Assembly: GCA_000493965.1 (NCBI GenBank)
Contig: AWNV01000007.1
Location: 28,408-92,407, forward strand
DNA: 64,000 nt
From: Candidatus Aminicenans sakinawicola JGI OTU-1
GTDB lineage: Bacteria > Acidobacteriota > Aminicenantia > Aminicenantales > Aminicenantaceae
Reading direction: 5' to 3'
A model generated the notes under the pieces. The model had not been told where the DNA came from and did not search any database. It saw only the letters and a program-made list of their open reading frames with translations. Made by a program: the position numbers and the translations under genes. Position 1 is the first letter of the stretch. Every line of letters begins with the position of its first letter. Of this stretch, positions 17,708 through 26,242 are shown piece after piece.

Positions 17708-18664
17708 ATGAGAGTATTAATCACTGGGATTACAGGATTTGCAGGAAGCCATCTTGCTGATTACATTCTTGAAAATCATCCTGATGTTAAAGTTTTCGGG
17801 ATGGTGCGCTGGAGAAGCCGTATGGAAAACATAATCCATATTAAGGACAGAATAACGCTTTCTGAGGCAGATTTGAAAGACTTTGTTTCTTTAAAAAAGT
17901 GTCTGGCCGGAATTAAACCTGACCTCATTTTTCATCTTGCGGCTCAGAGCTTTGTTCCCTCCTCCTGGAGATTGCCGGCTGAGACGTTTTCTATCAATGC
18001 AGTTGGTCAGATCAATCTTTTCGAGGCAGTCCTCAGCCTTGACTTTTCGCCCAAGATTCAGATTGCTGGTTCAAGCGAGGAATATGGATTAGTCAACTCG
18101 GATGAGGTTCCAATGAAGGAAACGAACACATTACGTCCTCTGAGTCCTTATGCTGTAAGCAAAGTTGCACAGGACTTGTTGGCATACCAGTATTTTAAGA
18201 GTTATGGTTTGAGAGTGGTGAGGACAAGGGGATTTAACCATACAGGCCCTCGAAGAGGCGAGGTTTTTATCTGCTCCAATTTTGCAAAGCAGATTGCTGA
18301 GATCGAACACGGCAAGAGGGATCCAGTTCTTTATGTAGGCAATCTAGAAGCAAAAAGGGATTTTACGGACGTCAGGGATATCGTGCGGGCTTACTGGCTG
18401 TCTCTCGAGAAAGGAAAGGAAGGTGACGTTTATAATATCGGTTCAGGAAAAACTTATGCAATGAAAGAAGTTCTAGACACCCTTATTTCTTTAAGCACTG
18501 CCGAGTTTAAGATAGAAATCGACCCTGAAAGATTAAGGCCTTCTGATGTACCTATCCTTTTATCTGACAGCACGAAATTTAGAAAGATTACAGGATGGAA
18601 GCCGAAGATTCCTTTTCAGAAGTCACTTCAAGATTTGCTTGACTACTGGAGGGAAAGGGTTTGA
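17708..18664 (+). CDS. NAD-dependent epimerase/dehydratase, GDP-mannose 4,6-dehydratase-like
   Basis: This extended short-chain dehydrogenase/reductase of 318 residues has the Rossmann motif GITGFAGSH (7-15), the active-site triad region SSEEYG (about 122-127) and YxxxK (Y148, K152). Features such as GMVRWRS, TRGFNHTGPRRG, RDFTDVRDIVRAYW and a C-terminal GWKPKIPF are those of the GDP-mannose 4,6-dehydratase/GDP-6-deoxymannose reductase group, which makes deoxy-sugar nucleotides for O-antigen. An AAGGAGG ribosome binding site precedes the ATG. The next gene overlaps by 4 nt and is a paralogue, so the pair may catalyse successive steps. The exact substrate is inferred. Confidence 0.82.
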   Translation: MRVLITGITGFAGSHLADYILENHPDVKVFGMVRWRSRMENIIHIKDRITLSEADLKDFVSLKKCLAGIKPDLIFHLAAQSFVPSSWRLPAETFSINAVGQINLFEAVLSLDFSPKIQIAGSSEEYGLVNSDEVPMKETNTLRPLSPYAVSKVAQDLLAYQYFKSYGLRVVRTRGFNHTGPRRGEVFICSNFAKQIAEIEHGKRDPVLYVGNLEAKRDFTDVRDIVRAYWLSLEKGKEGDVYNIGSGKTYAMKEVLDTLISLSTAEFKIEIDPERLRPSDVPILLSDSTKFRKITGWKPKIPFQKSLQDLLDYWRERV

Positions 18665-19620
18665 GTTTAAAAGTTTTTATCAGCGGGGCTACAGGGTTTG
18701 TGGGACGCCATCTTATCTGCCGGCTGAATTTCCCTCAGTACACTATTTACGGCAGCTCTTTTCCCGAGAGACCGGAAGTTTTTAAAGGCCTTGGAGGAGG
18801 GAAAATTTTTCACCTGGATATAAGAGCCGAAGAAGAGATCTCGGAGGTCATAAGAAAAGTCCAGCCTGACTGGGTTTTTCATCTTGCGGCTGTATCTAAC
18901 GTTAAGCATTCCTGGGAGGAACGCAGAGAAACTCTCGAGACAAACATCCTGGGAACTCTTAACCTGTTCGAAGCGGTAAGAAAACATGCTCGGAAAGCGA
19001 TAGTTCTTTTTGTCAGCTCTTCTGACGTTTACGGGATTATATCACCGGGAGAAAGAGTTTTGAAAGAGGAAGATGACACCCGGGCTGTAAATCCTTATGC
19101 ATTAACGAAGATTGGCGGAGAAATATTGAGCAAGTTCTATTGGGAAATTGAAAAACTTGATGTCTTAATAGCAAGGTCTTTTCCACATACAGGTCCTGGC
19201 CAGGGGCCTGATTTTGCATGTGCTGATTGGGCATGTCAGATTGCGCGGATTGAAAAAGGATTAGCCGAGCCTGTAATAAGAGTAGGGAACATCGATATCC
19301 AAAGGGATTTTACAGACGTAAGGGATGTTGTCAAAGCATATGTTTCTCTTATGGAAAGAGGAAAAAAAGGGCAGATATATAACATATGTTCAGGAAAAGC
19401 TGTCGCTCTTCGGAAAATACTTGAATTTCTTTGTTCTTTGTCTTCTGAGAGTGTTAGGATTAAGGTTGATTCACGAAAATTGAGGAAGACAGATATTCCA
19501 TTTCTAATTGGCAACAATCAGAAAGTAAGAAGAGAAACATCCTGGGAGCCGAAGATACCGCTGGAGCAGACCTTGAGGGATTTGCTTGAATACTGGAGGA
19601 AACGAGAGGGCAGCACTTGA
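18661..19620 (+). CDS. NAD-dependent epimerase/dehydratase, paralogue of the preceding gene
   Basis: This is a 319-residue extended SDR starting at a TTG that overlaps the upstream stop (TTGA). It has GATGFVGRH (9-17), SSSDVYG (119-125) and YALTK (Y146, K150). Its C-terminus (PLEQTLRDLLEYWRK) and RDFTDVRDVVKAY match the preceding protein, so the two arose by duplication. In GDP-sugar pathways such a pair can be dehydratase plus reductase (Gmd plus Rmd), giving GDP-D-rhamnose. This is inference from the pairing; both look more similar to each other than Gmd and Rmd usually are. Confidence 0.8.
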   Translation: MSLKVFISGATGFVGRHLICRLNFPQYTIYGSSFPERPEVFKGLGGGKIFHLDIRAEEEISEVIRKVQPDWVFHLAAVSNVKHSWEERRETLETNILGTLNLFEAVRKHARKAIVLFVSSSDVYGIISPGERVLKEEDDTRAVNPYALTKIGGEILSKFYWEIEKLDVLIARSFPHTGPGQGPDFACADWACQIARIEKGLAEPVIRVGNIDIQRDFTDVRDVVKAYVSLMERGKKGQIYNICSGKAVALRKILEFLCSLSSESVRIKVDSRKLRKTDIPFLIGNNQKVRRETSWEPKIPLEQTLRDLLEYWRKREGST

Positions 19621-19669
19621 GGCAGTCGTAAGATTCTCTAAAGTTCAGGATTGAGAATATTTTCAAATT

Positions 19670-20644
19670 CTACTTCTGGGAAGATAAAGCTTCGATGAGT
19701 TCTCCGGTTGTAACTGTGGCCGTCCCGATTTTTCCTACCGCGATGCCAGCAGCAGTATTGGCAATTACTGCGGCTTCCAGAATCGAAGCACCTGAGAGAA
19801 GCGCAAGGCAAGCAGAAGCAATCACTGTATCCCCTGCTCCAGTGACGTCATAGACTTGCCTGGCTATCGTCGGAATGTGGAATGGCATTTTTCCCCTTTC
19901 AAATACACTCAGCCCAAGTTCGCCCCTTTTGAGTATGAGATATTTTGCTTCAATTTGGGAGAGTATTTTCTGACCTGCCTTTTCAACCTGAGCATCAGTA
20001 ATGCATGGATGATGGACAATTTTTTCTGCTTCAATGTGATTGGGATTGATGAGTGTTACAGGTGAAAAGGAGAAGAAATTTTCGACTTTTGGGTCTACAA
20101 AGACAGGAATTTCTTTTTTCCGGGCGTAAGGCAGGATTTTGTCCATGAGGGATTTTGAAAGAATTCCTTTATTGTAGTCTGAGATAAGAATTCCATCGTA
20201 TTTTTCTTGCTGGATGAAGTTAAATATTTGTTTTTCAATTTGGGAAGAGATTGGATTCTTTTTTTCCTGGTCTACTCTGACAACTTGTTGCTGGTGAGCA
20301 ATGATTCGTGTTTTTACAGTAGTAGGCCTGGTAGAGTCGGTAAATATGCCATGATTATTGGAAGTTGCGTTTCTAACCCATTCTCCATCCTGATCTTTTC
20401 CAACTACTCCCACAAGAATAGAAAGGGCTCCGAGGCTTTCCAGGTTGCGGCTTACATTGCCTGCACCTCCAAGGCAGTATGTCTCTTTTTTTACCTCAAC
20501 AACAGGCACGGGAGCTTCGGGAGAGATGCGAACAACATGACCCCATAAGTATTTGTCAAGCATAAGGTCTCCCAAGACAAGAACTCTTTTATCGTTAAAA
20601 TTGTCGGTAATAGCTTTTATCTTTTTAAGGTCGACTCCTTTCAT
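19670..20644 (-). CDS. D-glycero-beta-D-manno-heptose-7-phosphate kinase (HldE kinase-domain type)
   Basis: This PfkB/ribokinase-family sugar kinase has 324 residues. It begins LVLGDLMLDKYLWG, then RISPEAPVPVVEV and LGGAGNVSRNL, the hallmarks of the RfaE/HldE N-terminal domain, and ends with DVTGAGDTVIA, whose Asp is the catalytic base. The C-terminal cytidylyltransferase domain of bifunctional HldE is absent, so this is the kinase (RfaE1/HldA) alone. It phosphorylates heptose-7-phosphate at C1 for ADP-heptose and inner-core LPS. ATG 20644 has a GGAGGG ribosome binding site and overlaps the PHP gene stop by 4 nt. The GT9 gene upstream in the same strand could use the product. Confidence 0.88.
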   Translation of the reverse strand: MKGVDLKKIKAITDNFNDKRVLVLGDLMLDKYLWGHVVRISPEAPVPVVEVKKETYCLGGAGNVSRNLESLGALSILVGVVGKDQDGEWVRNATSNNHGIFTDSTRPTTVKTRIIAHQQQVVRVDQEKKNPISSQIEKQIFNFIQQEKYDGILISDYNKGILSKSLMDKILPYARKKEIPVFVDPKVENFFSFSPVTLINPNHIEAEKIVHHPCITDAQVEKAGQKILSQIEAKYLILKRGELGLSVFERGKMPFHIPTIARQVYDVTGAGDTVIASACLALLSGASILEAAVIANTAAGIAVGKIGTATVTTGELIEALSSQK

Positions 20645-21807
20645 TGTTTTCCCTCCGTTAGAAAAATAGGATTGGAAACAATCCACGGGACTTTTTTATT
20701 CATTGGTGTTCTTTCCTTGAGGTAGACTTCGACCCTGTAAACGCCTGGCTGTGTCGGCTTATATGACAGCATTTCTTCCCGCGAATGATGAATTGTATTT
20801 CCGTTGTGAATAAGAAAAGCTTCCTTAGCAAAAGGAAATGGAGTTTTAATATAGAGAGTGGTGACGGAATCAAGCGAAGTTATTCCTCCCATTGGGATCT
20901 TTTTTTTGCCTTTTTCAGCCCAAAACCGAAATCCATCTGCTTGAGCAGCAGAGTCCACAGCATTATAAAAATTTCCGTGTTTCAAAAGGTCATAAATCTG
21001 GCGTTTGGCAGTTTCAAAGTCCGCTGAAAGAGGTTTTTTGAGAGGGAGATGAAGCCTGAGTAGGAAGAACAGAGGTCTGTAAAGAAGATGAGCATCCACG
21101 CTAAAATAGCCGTAAATCGGATGCAGCTTGTTGAGCGCATCCCATTTTTTTATATTTTTTTCCGGTCGGACCAGTATTTTTAGAAGAGCATATTGGGGTT
21201 TTATGAATAAGGCTGGCATATGAGGCAGGGAACGGATAAAGTCCTTTTTCAGCATACTGTCTGCATTTATTATTTCAATTCCTGAATAGTCGATAAACTT
21301 GCCCCACGACCAGCTAACTTTTGAGTAAGGATGAGCTATTATGGTAAATCCATGTAAAGCTTTTATTTGATAAACAGATTCCTCTGCATTTTGAGAAAAA
21401 GAATGCGAAGGAGTCTTGAAATCCAGTGCAACAAGATGGCCTCTGCTTATAGAAAGCTCGGATCCGGAAAGCACAAGTACTCCTTTTTTCCAGCCCTGGC
21501 AGGCAAGTGCCTCGAAATTTGGTTCTCCATGGTCCGTAAGAATAATGAAATCGAGTGAGGCTGATGAGGCAAGTGCTGCGATTTCTTCGATATTTTTTCT
21601 CCCGTCTGAAAAGGTAGAGTGCATATGATAAGCCCCTTCTACTTCCCGGAGAGATACATCTTGAGAGGATGGTTTGTATGTTTTAAACCTGAAGAGGTTA
21701 AAGCTCAGCCACAGGGAATAAATCAGAAATATACCCAGCAGGATGTACAGGGATGATAGAACTAAACGTTGTGCTTTTGAACGAGGTGCCTTTTTATTTC
21801 TCTTCAT
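20641..21807 (-). CDS. Membrane-anchored PHP-domain phosphoesterase-like protein
   Basis: This 388-residue protein has an N-terminal membrane anchor (residues 15-38) followed by a PHP domain. The metal-binding motifs are HMH (61-63) with Asp68 (STFSDG), TDHGE (91-95) and IIAHP (about 156-160). PHP domains hydrolyse phosphate esters in trinuclear metal sites. The C-terminal 100 residues are beta-rich (TTLYIKTPFPF, VYRVEVYLKERT). It is placed between the O-antigen ligase-like gene and the heptose kinase, and overlaps the kinase start by 4 nt. An envelope-related phosphatase is a plausible inference; the substrate is unknown. Confidence 0.8.
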   Translation of the reverse strand: MKRNKKAPRSKAQRLVLSSLYILLGIFLIYSLWLSFNLFRFKTYKPSSQDVSLREVEGAYHMHSTFSDGRKNIEEIAALASSASLDFIILTDHGEPNFEALACQGWKKGVLVLSGSELSISRGHLVALDFKTPSHSFSQNAEESVYQIKALHGFTIIAHPYSKVSWSWGKFIDYSGIEIINADSMLKKDFIRSLPHMPALFIKPQYALLKILVRPEKNIKKWDALNKLHPIYGYFSVDAHLLYRPLFFLLRLHLPLKKPLSADFETAKRQIYDLLKHGNFYNAVDSAAQADGFRFWAEKGKKKIPMGGITSLDSVTTLYIKTPFPFAKEAFLIHNGNTIHHSREEMLSYKPTQPGVYRVEVYLKERTPMNKKVPWIVSNPIFLTEGKQ

Positions 21808-22981
21808 TAATCTGAGTTTTATCTTTAAGGATACGTTCCAGAGTGAAAGGAACAGCCATCATATAGAGAAAAAGCGAAGTAATTTCTGAGTCTCCGAAAT
21901 TGTATTCAAATATGCCTGCTGTTATGAGTGCTAAGAGTGCGGCCAGAGAAGCCGCGGCAAAGGGGAAGACAGAGGAATCTTTGGTTTTGATAAGCTTGAT
22001 AAGTGAAATAAATATCCAGATCATGAATACAAGCCAGGCAAGCAGTGTTGGAATCCCCCTTTCTGCTGCGATTTGTGTGAAGTTGTTGTGAAGATGAACA
22101 TTTCTCTTCGCCTCTTCGGAAAGGCCGTATTTAGGATTTTGGAATACCATGTCCACTGTGTCGGGGCCTGTACCAAAGAGAGGGAAATCCTTTATTATTT
22201 TAATTCCGGTATGTAAATATTCGATTCTCTGCGTGTTGGAGTAGCCATTCAAGCTGAAGGTGCTGAGAGCTCTCTTTTTTACATTCTTGGGGCTTAGAAG
22301 AAAAATTAGTCCCACAGCAAGGGGAATGATGATTAAAGCTTTAGGTTTGTAAAGAAAAAGGAGCACGAGTGAAGCGACAATGATTCCAATCCAGGCACAT
22401 CTTGTTAGAGTAAATATTAGTGCGATAGTGGAAAGGAGAAATCCCAATCCCCAGAGGAACCTTACCCTGTTGCGGTAAAACAGAAACATGCTCAAAGCCA
22501 TGGTGCTGAAGAGAAGCAGAAGGCCGGCCTGTGTCATGTAATGTCCCATAAATCCTGCCACTCTTTCCCCCGGCGAGGCCTTAAATATGAAATAGAAAAT
22601 AGAACAGAGAATAGAAATATATCCTGAAGCCAGAAGAGCCAGGCTGGCATTTTTAATCTCTTTTTCCCTGCTAAATCCAGTATAGACCATTGGGATTATA
22701 AGGAAAAGGAGGAGCTCCCTGCAGTCTTTTAAACTGACCTCAGGATTAACCGATAAAAAGGAAGAAATAAGTGAAAGGATGCAGTAAACGGCCATGGCCC
22801 AGAAGAAAGGGGGCACAAGAAATTTTTGTTTTTTAGTTAGGAGCAGAATAAGCCAGCAAAGAAGAGAGATGGAAAGGAGAACCTGACTTATGCTTATGGA
22901 TATCATCGAAAAAAGCAGATAGAATATAAGGGTTACCGGGAGAACGGCTAAAATTTTTATTTGATGGCTTTTTATGCTCAT
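21794..22981 (-). CDS. O-antigen ligase/polymerase family membrane protein
   Basis: This is a multi-pass protein of the Wzy_C/WaaL family, about 395 residues from the chosen start, with at least ten hydrophobic segments. The conserved periplasmic loop lies late in the chain: GTGPDTVDMVFQNP, then HLHNNFTQIAAERGIPTLLAW, which matches the HNxxLxxxxExGxxG signature. Such proteins join O-antigen to lipid A-core or polymerise repeats. I chose ATG 22981 (IKSHQIKIL) because a promoter ends 5 nt upstream; an in-frame ATG at 23023 is also possible. Its stop overlaps the PHP start by 14 nt. Confidence 0.85.
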   Translation of the reverse strand: MSIKSHQIKILAVLPVTLIFYLLFSMISISISQVLLSISLLCWLILLLTKKQKFLVPPFFWAMAVYCILSLISSFLSVNPEVSLKDCRELLLFLIIPMVYTGFSREKEIKNASLALLASGYISILCSIFYFIFKASPGERVAGFMGHYMTQAGLLLLFSTMALSMFLFYRNRVRFLWGLGFLLSTIALIFTLTRCAWIGIIVASLVLLFLYKPKALIIIPLAVGLIFLLSPKNVKKRALSTFSLNGYSNTQRIEYLHTGIKIIKDFPLFGTGPDTVDMVFQNPKYGLSEEAKRNVHLHNNFTQIAAERGIPTLLAWLVFMIWIFISLIKLIKTKDSSVFPFAAASLAALLALITAGIFEYNFGDSEITSLFLYMMAVPFTLERILKDKTQINEEK

Positions 22982-22986
22982 TATGA

Positions 22987-23014
22987 ATAATAGGATAATA
23001 TAATAGAAGGTCAA
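22987..23014 (-). promoter_or_regulatory. Promoter of O-antigen ligase-like gene, probably leaderless
   Basis: Minus-strand TTGACC (23009-23014) and TATTAT (22987-22992) are 16 bp apart, and ATG 22981 follows 5 nt later without a ribosome binding site. A second TATTAT further upstream is an alternative. Confidence 0.4.
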
Positions 23015-23067
23015 AAAGTTCAAATAGCAAATAATCAGGATGGATTCAACTTGTATTCCAATTTAAC

Positions 23068-24117
23068 TTATTGCAGAAAAGTAAGGCAGGCTTGATAAAC
23101 TTCTTCAGGAGTGATGTTTCTTAGGCACCTGAAATCTCCGTAAATACAGTGTCTTTGTTTGCAGGGGCGGCATTCAAACTCCTTTTCAATTATAAATGCA
23201 TTTGCCTGCCATGGGGCGAAATTGGCAGGGAGAGTAGGTCCAAAATAAGCCACTATAGGAGTAGAAGTAGATGCGGCAATGTGCATAGGGCCGGAGTCAG
23301 GGCCTACAAACAGGGATGAACGGGATATGAGCTCTTTTAATTCCCTTAGATTAATCCTGTCGACAAGAGAGAAAAGAGGCACAGTGCTTTTTTTCAATAT
23401 TTTTTCTTCAGCACTTTTATCTTCACAGGCACCTACCAGGACAATTTTTACATTTGGAAATTCAGACAAGAGATGAACTAATTTGGTTATATTATCTGTT
23501 CCCCAGTCGCGAAATTTATTTCCGGCGCTGATGTGCAGTATTATGACTCTGGAGTTATTGAGATTGTTTTTAGATAAGAATGTTTTTACCTTTTTCATTT
23601 CTGCTTCTTGAGTTTTTGGGAGGAATAACGGTGCAGAATATGTGGTGGTAATCCCCAGGGCTTTGACAAGGTTGATGTGGTTTTCAACGCTGTGAAAAGT
23701 GCCTTTTTTTGGTTCACGGGGGAGCTTGATGTCATATATAAAATTCTTGTATTTTATCCTGTATCCGATTTTTAACTTTGCTTTGGAAAATAAAGCAATA
23801 AGAGATGCTGTGGGCCCTCCGTGAAAATCGATAGCCACATCATACTTTTCTTGTCGGACCTTACGGATATGTTTTATGAATTCTTTTGTGCTTAAATTCT
23901 TTGGTAATATGATGACTTTGGATAGAGCCGGATTTCCCTCGACGAGTTCCTTGTAAGGCTCTTCTATGATGTATGAAATAGCAGCCTGGGGAAAGCTTTC
24001 TTTTAGTACAGAGACTGCAGGGGTTGTCATGACGACGTCTCCGATTCGTCTCAGCCGTATAAGAAGAACTCTTTTTATTGAGGACGGATCAATCCTTAGT
24101 TGCCCTGTCTGGTTCAA
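23068..24117 (-). CDS. Glycosyltransferase family 9 (heptosyltransferase-like)
   Basis: This 349-residue GT9 enzyme resembles ADP-heptose:LPS heptosyltransferases (WaaC/WaaF). The N-terminal signature is VLLIRLRRIGDVVMTTPAV (about 18-36), followed by the second Rossmann domain with ILHISAGNKFRDW and the family-defining region FVGPDSGPMHIAAS and ACPxx-like PCKQRHCIY. Near the C-terminus a Cys-rich segment (CRPCKQRHC) is present, as in many GT9 proteins. It would transfer heptose to inner-core LPS at the cytoplasmic face. Its start overlaps the trm112 stop by 29 nt. Confidence 0.88.
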   Translation of the reverse strand: MNQTGQLRIDPSSIKRVLLIRLRRIGDVVMTTPAVSVLKESFPQAAISYIIEEPYKELVEGNPALSKVIILPKNLSTKEFIKHIRKVRQEKYDVAIDFHGGPTASLIALFSKAKLKIGYRIKYKNFIYDIKLPREPKKGTFHSVENHINLVKALGITTTYSAPLFLPKTQEAEMKKVKTFLSKNNLNNSRVIILHISAGNKFRDWGTDNITKLVHLLSEFPNVKIVLVGACEDKSAEEKILKKSTVPLFSLVDRINLRELKELISRSSLFVGPDSGPMHIAASTSTPIVAYFGPTLPANFAPWQANAFIIEKEFECRPCKQRHCIYGDFRCLRNITPEEVYQACLTFLQ

Positions 24118-24277
24118 TGGTTGCCTCGTCGATTAGCATGACCGGGATGTCGTCTTTTATAGGGTACACACGAGAGCATTTTACACACTTAAGACCTTTC
24201 TCGTCGGATGTAAGCTTGACATCTGCCTTGCATTTTGGGCAGGCAAGGATTGCAAGAAGCTGGGGGTCTATTGTCAT
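24089..24277 (-). CDS. Trm112-family zinc-ribbon protein
   Basis: This 62-residue protein of the Trm112/UPF0434 (YcaR) family starts IDPQLLAILACPKCKA. Four cysteines, C13, C16, C31 and C34, form two CxxC knuckles that should hold zinc, and RVYPIKDDIPVML is the conserved C-terminal strand. Eukaryotic and archaeal Trm112 activates methyltransferases; the bacterial role is unclear. ATG 24277 has a strong ribosome binding site (GAGGAGG). It overlaps and precedes the GT9 gene, and bacterial copies commonly sit beside LPS genes such as kdsB or lpxK. Confidence 0.88.
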   Translation of the reverse strand: MTIDPQLLAILACPKCKADVKLTSDEKGLKCVKCSRVYPIKDDIPVMLIDEATIEPDRATKD

Positions 24278-24359
24278 CTTTTTTCTCCTCCTCGATATCA
24301 TATAAATTATTTGTTAGCCAGTCAATATTTTGCTATGTTAGGAGATGGCAGACGTTTCG

Positions 24360-24388
24360 TTGACATCAAATGATGTCTGTGGTATTAA
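24360..24388 (+). promoter_or_regulatory. Promoter with palindromic operator before CDP-alcohol transferase gene
   Basis: TTGACA (24360-24365) and TATTAA (24383-24388) are 17 bp apart. Overlapping the -35 is GACATCA-AA-TGATGTC (24362-24377), a perfect 7-bp inverted repeat that looks like a repressor site. Confidence 0.55.
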
Positions 24389-24415
24389 TTTTTAGGTAAG
24401 GGAAAAATAAATCCG

Positions 24416-25114
24416 ATGAAAAATCAAGATAATAAAGTTCCCCTTCCTAAGACCCGTATCAACAAGATTATGCTTGGGTCTCTTGAACGCCCGGCACTAC
24501 ACTGGATGGCAAAACATTTACCCTCATGGGTGCTTCCTGACCATCTTTCGCTTGTAGCCATCATTTCTGCCGTGGTTATTTTCATATCCTACTGGTTAGC
24601 GCGTTTTAGCCTGGATTGGCTTTGGCTGGTCAATTTTGCCCTTATAGTGCACTGGGCAGGCGATAGTCTGGATGGAACCCTTGCCAGAGTCCGTCATATT
24701 GAACGCGAACGCTATGGTCTTTTTGTTGACCATAATTGCGATACAATCGCCATGTTCTTAATCTGTGTGGGAATGGGTGTATCCCCCTTAATGGACTTAA
24801 GAATTTCGCTTTTGGTTCTTATCGCCTATTATTCTATGTCCATATTAGTTTATCTCGTCTCAATGGCGCGTGGGGTTTTTAAAATTTCCTTTGCTGGATT
24901 AGGTCCTACCGAAGTAAGACTTGCAATTATTATTGCTAATATTATTATTTGGTGTCTTAAAAACCCTGTAGTTGGTATCGGCAAAATTAACTTGACTATT
25001 TTTAGCTGGATTGGACTGATTGCGGCGATAATTCTGTTGGTAATTTACTTAGTTTCTTTTGAAATCGAACGGAGAAAACTGGCGCGTTTGGATCCGATGC
25101 CAAAGAGAAAATAA
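24416..25114 (+). CDS. CDP-alcohol phosphatidyltransferase family protein
   Basis: This 232-residue multi-pass membrane enzyme transfers a phosphatidyl group from CDP-diacylglycerol (or similar) to an alcohol. The signature DGx2ARx9Gx3Dx3D is complete: D86-G87, A90-R91, G101, D105 and D109 in the segment SLDGTLARVRHIERERYG plus LFVDHNCD. D83 provides the first metal ligand. About five or six hydrophobic helices follow. It is not the pssA gene, which is at 50.4 kb. The alcohol cannot be told from sequence; inositol, glycerol or another headgroup are options. It is divergent from trm112 and has its own palindrome-bearing promoter. Confidence 0.85.
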   Translation: MKNQDNKVPLPKTRINKIMLGSLERPALHWMAKHLPSWVLPDHLSLVAIISAVVIFISYWLARFSLDWLWLVNFALIVHWAGDSLDGTLARVRHIERERYGLFVDHNCDTIAMFLICVGMGVSPLMDLRISLLVLIAYYSMSILVYLVSMARGVFKISFAGLGPTEVRLAIIIANIIIWCLKNPVVGIGKINLTIFSWIGLIAAIILLVIYLVSFEIERRKLARLDPMPKRK

Positions 25115-25170
25115 GTCTTGGGAGTTAAATCTGTATAACAATTTTATAATTATTATTAAATCTGGATCAT

Positions 25171-26175
25171 TCAGGCCAGTATCTCCACTTCTCTTTTTCC
25201 TTCAACAATCTCACCTATAACCCATGCTTTCTGACCAAGTTCTTCAAATAAGGTGACTGCTTTCTCAGCACTTCGTGTGCTTGAGACAAGAACCATCCCA
25301 ATACCCATGTTAAACGTCCTGAACATTTCCTTTTCTTCTATTGTTCCTTTTTTCTGAATCTTTTTAAAAATTGGAGGAATATGCCAGGACCCTTTCTTTA
25401 TCCTAGCTGCAAGGCCTTCCGGGAGGACTCTTGGGATATTTCCATAAAAACCTCCTCCGGTAATATGTGCCATGGATTTAATACGGATTCTCTTCATGAC
25501 TTTTAGTATTGATCTTGTATAAATCCTGGTTGGTTTAAGCAGTTCTTTTCCTATCTTTCCACTCATTTCTTCATGGCTGAAGATTTTTCGAACAAGCGAA
25601 AAACCGTTGCTGTGAATACCACTTGAGGCAAGCCCCAGGATTTTATCTTCTTTTCTGCAGAGATGGCCATCGATTATTTTCTCCCGGCTCACGATACCGG
25701 TGCAAAAACCGGCAAGGTCGAATTTATCTTGTGAATACATTCCTGGAAGCTCTGCAGTTTCCCCTCCAACAAGAGCGCAGCCTGCTTTCTGACACCCTCT
25801 GGCAATACCTTTCATGAGAGAATAGAGTTTTTTCTTGTTAAGCTTTCCGCATGCTATGTAATCCAAAAAGAGCAGCGGTTCCGCACCTGCCACTACGACA
25901 TCATCCGCACACATTGCTACAAGATCGATTCCTATAGTGTCATATTTATTTAAAGCGTCTGCCAGCAGTAATTTAGTGCCTACGCCGTCCGTGGAAGAGA
26001 CTATGACGGGATCTTTTATTCCTTTGAGACGTGGCATGAAAAGTCCACTGAACCCCCCAATTTTTCCCAGGACTTCTGGACGCCGTGTTTTTTCTATGAG
26101 GTGTTCGATTTCCTTAATAAACACTTCAGCCCCATCGATATCAACGCCGGCTTTTTTATAGGTTAGAGCTGACAT
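25171..26175 (-). CDS. purM: Phosphoribosylformylglycinamidine cyclo-ligase (AIR synthetase)
   Basis: PurM converts FGAM to AIR with ATP in de novo purine synthesis. The 334-residue protein shows the typical N-terminus YKKAGVDIDGAE, the metal/ATP motif SSTDGVGTKLLLA, DLVAMCADDVVVAGAEPLLFLDY, GGETAELPGMY and GGGFYGNIPRVLP. A TCTCC/GGAGA ribosome binding site lies just upstream on the minus strand. It is an isolated housekeeping gene between envelope genes; other pur genes are not in the window. Confidence 0.95.
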   Translation of the reverse strand: MSALTYKKAGVDIDGAEVFIKEIEHLIEKTRRPEVLGKIGGFSGLFMPRLKGIKDPVIVSSTDGVGTKLLLADALNKYDTIGIDLVAMCADDVVVAGAEPLLFLDYIACGKLNKKKLYSLMKGIARGCQKAGCALVGGETAELPGMYSQDKFDLAGFCTGIVSREKIIDGHLCRKEDKILGLASSGIHSNGFSLVRKIFSHEEMSGKIGKELLKPTRIYTRSILKVMKRIRIKSMAHITGGGFYGNIPRVLPEGLAARIKKGSWHIPPIFKKIQKKGTIEEKEMFRTFNMGIGMVLVSSTRSAEKAVTLFEELGQKAWVIGEIVEGKREVEILA

Positions 26176-26242
26176 AATAATTTCTCCTTTTGTTAAGGGA
26201 CTTTAAGCTTTGTCCAAGTTATATCATCCTAATATGATTGAG

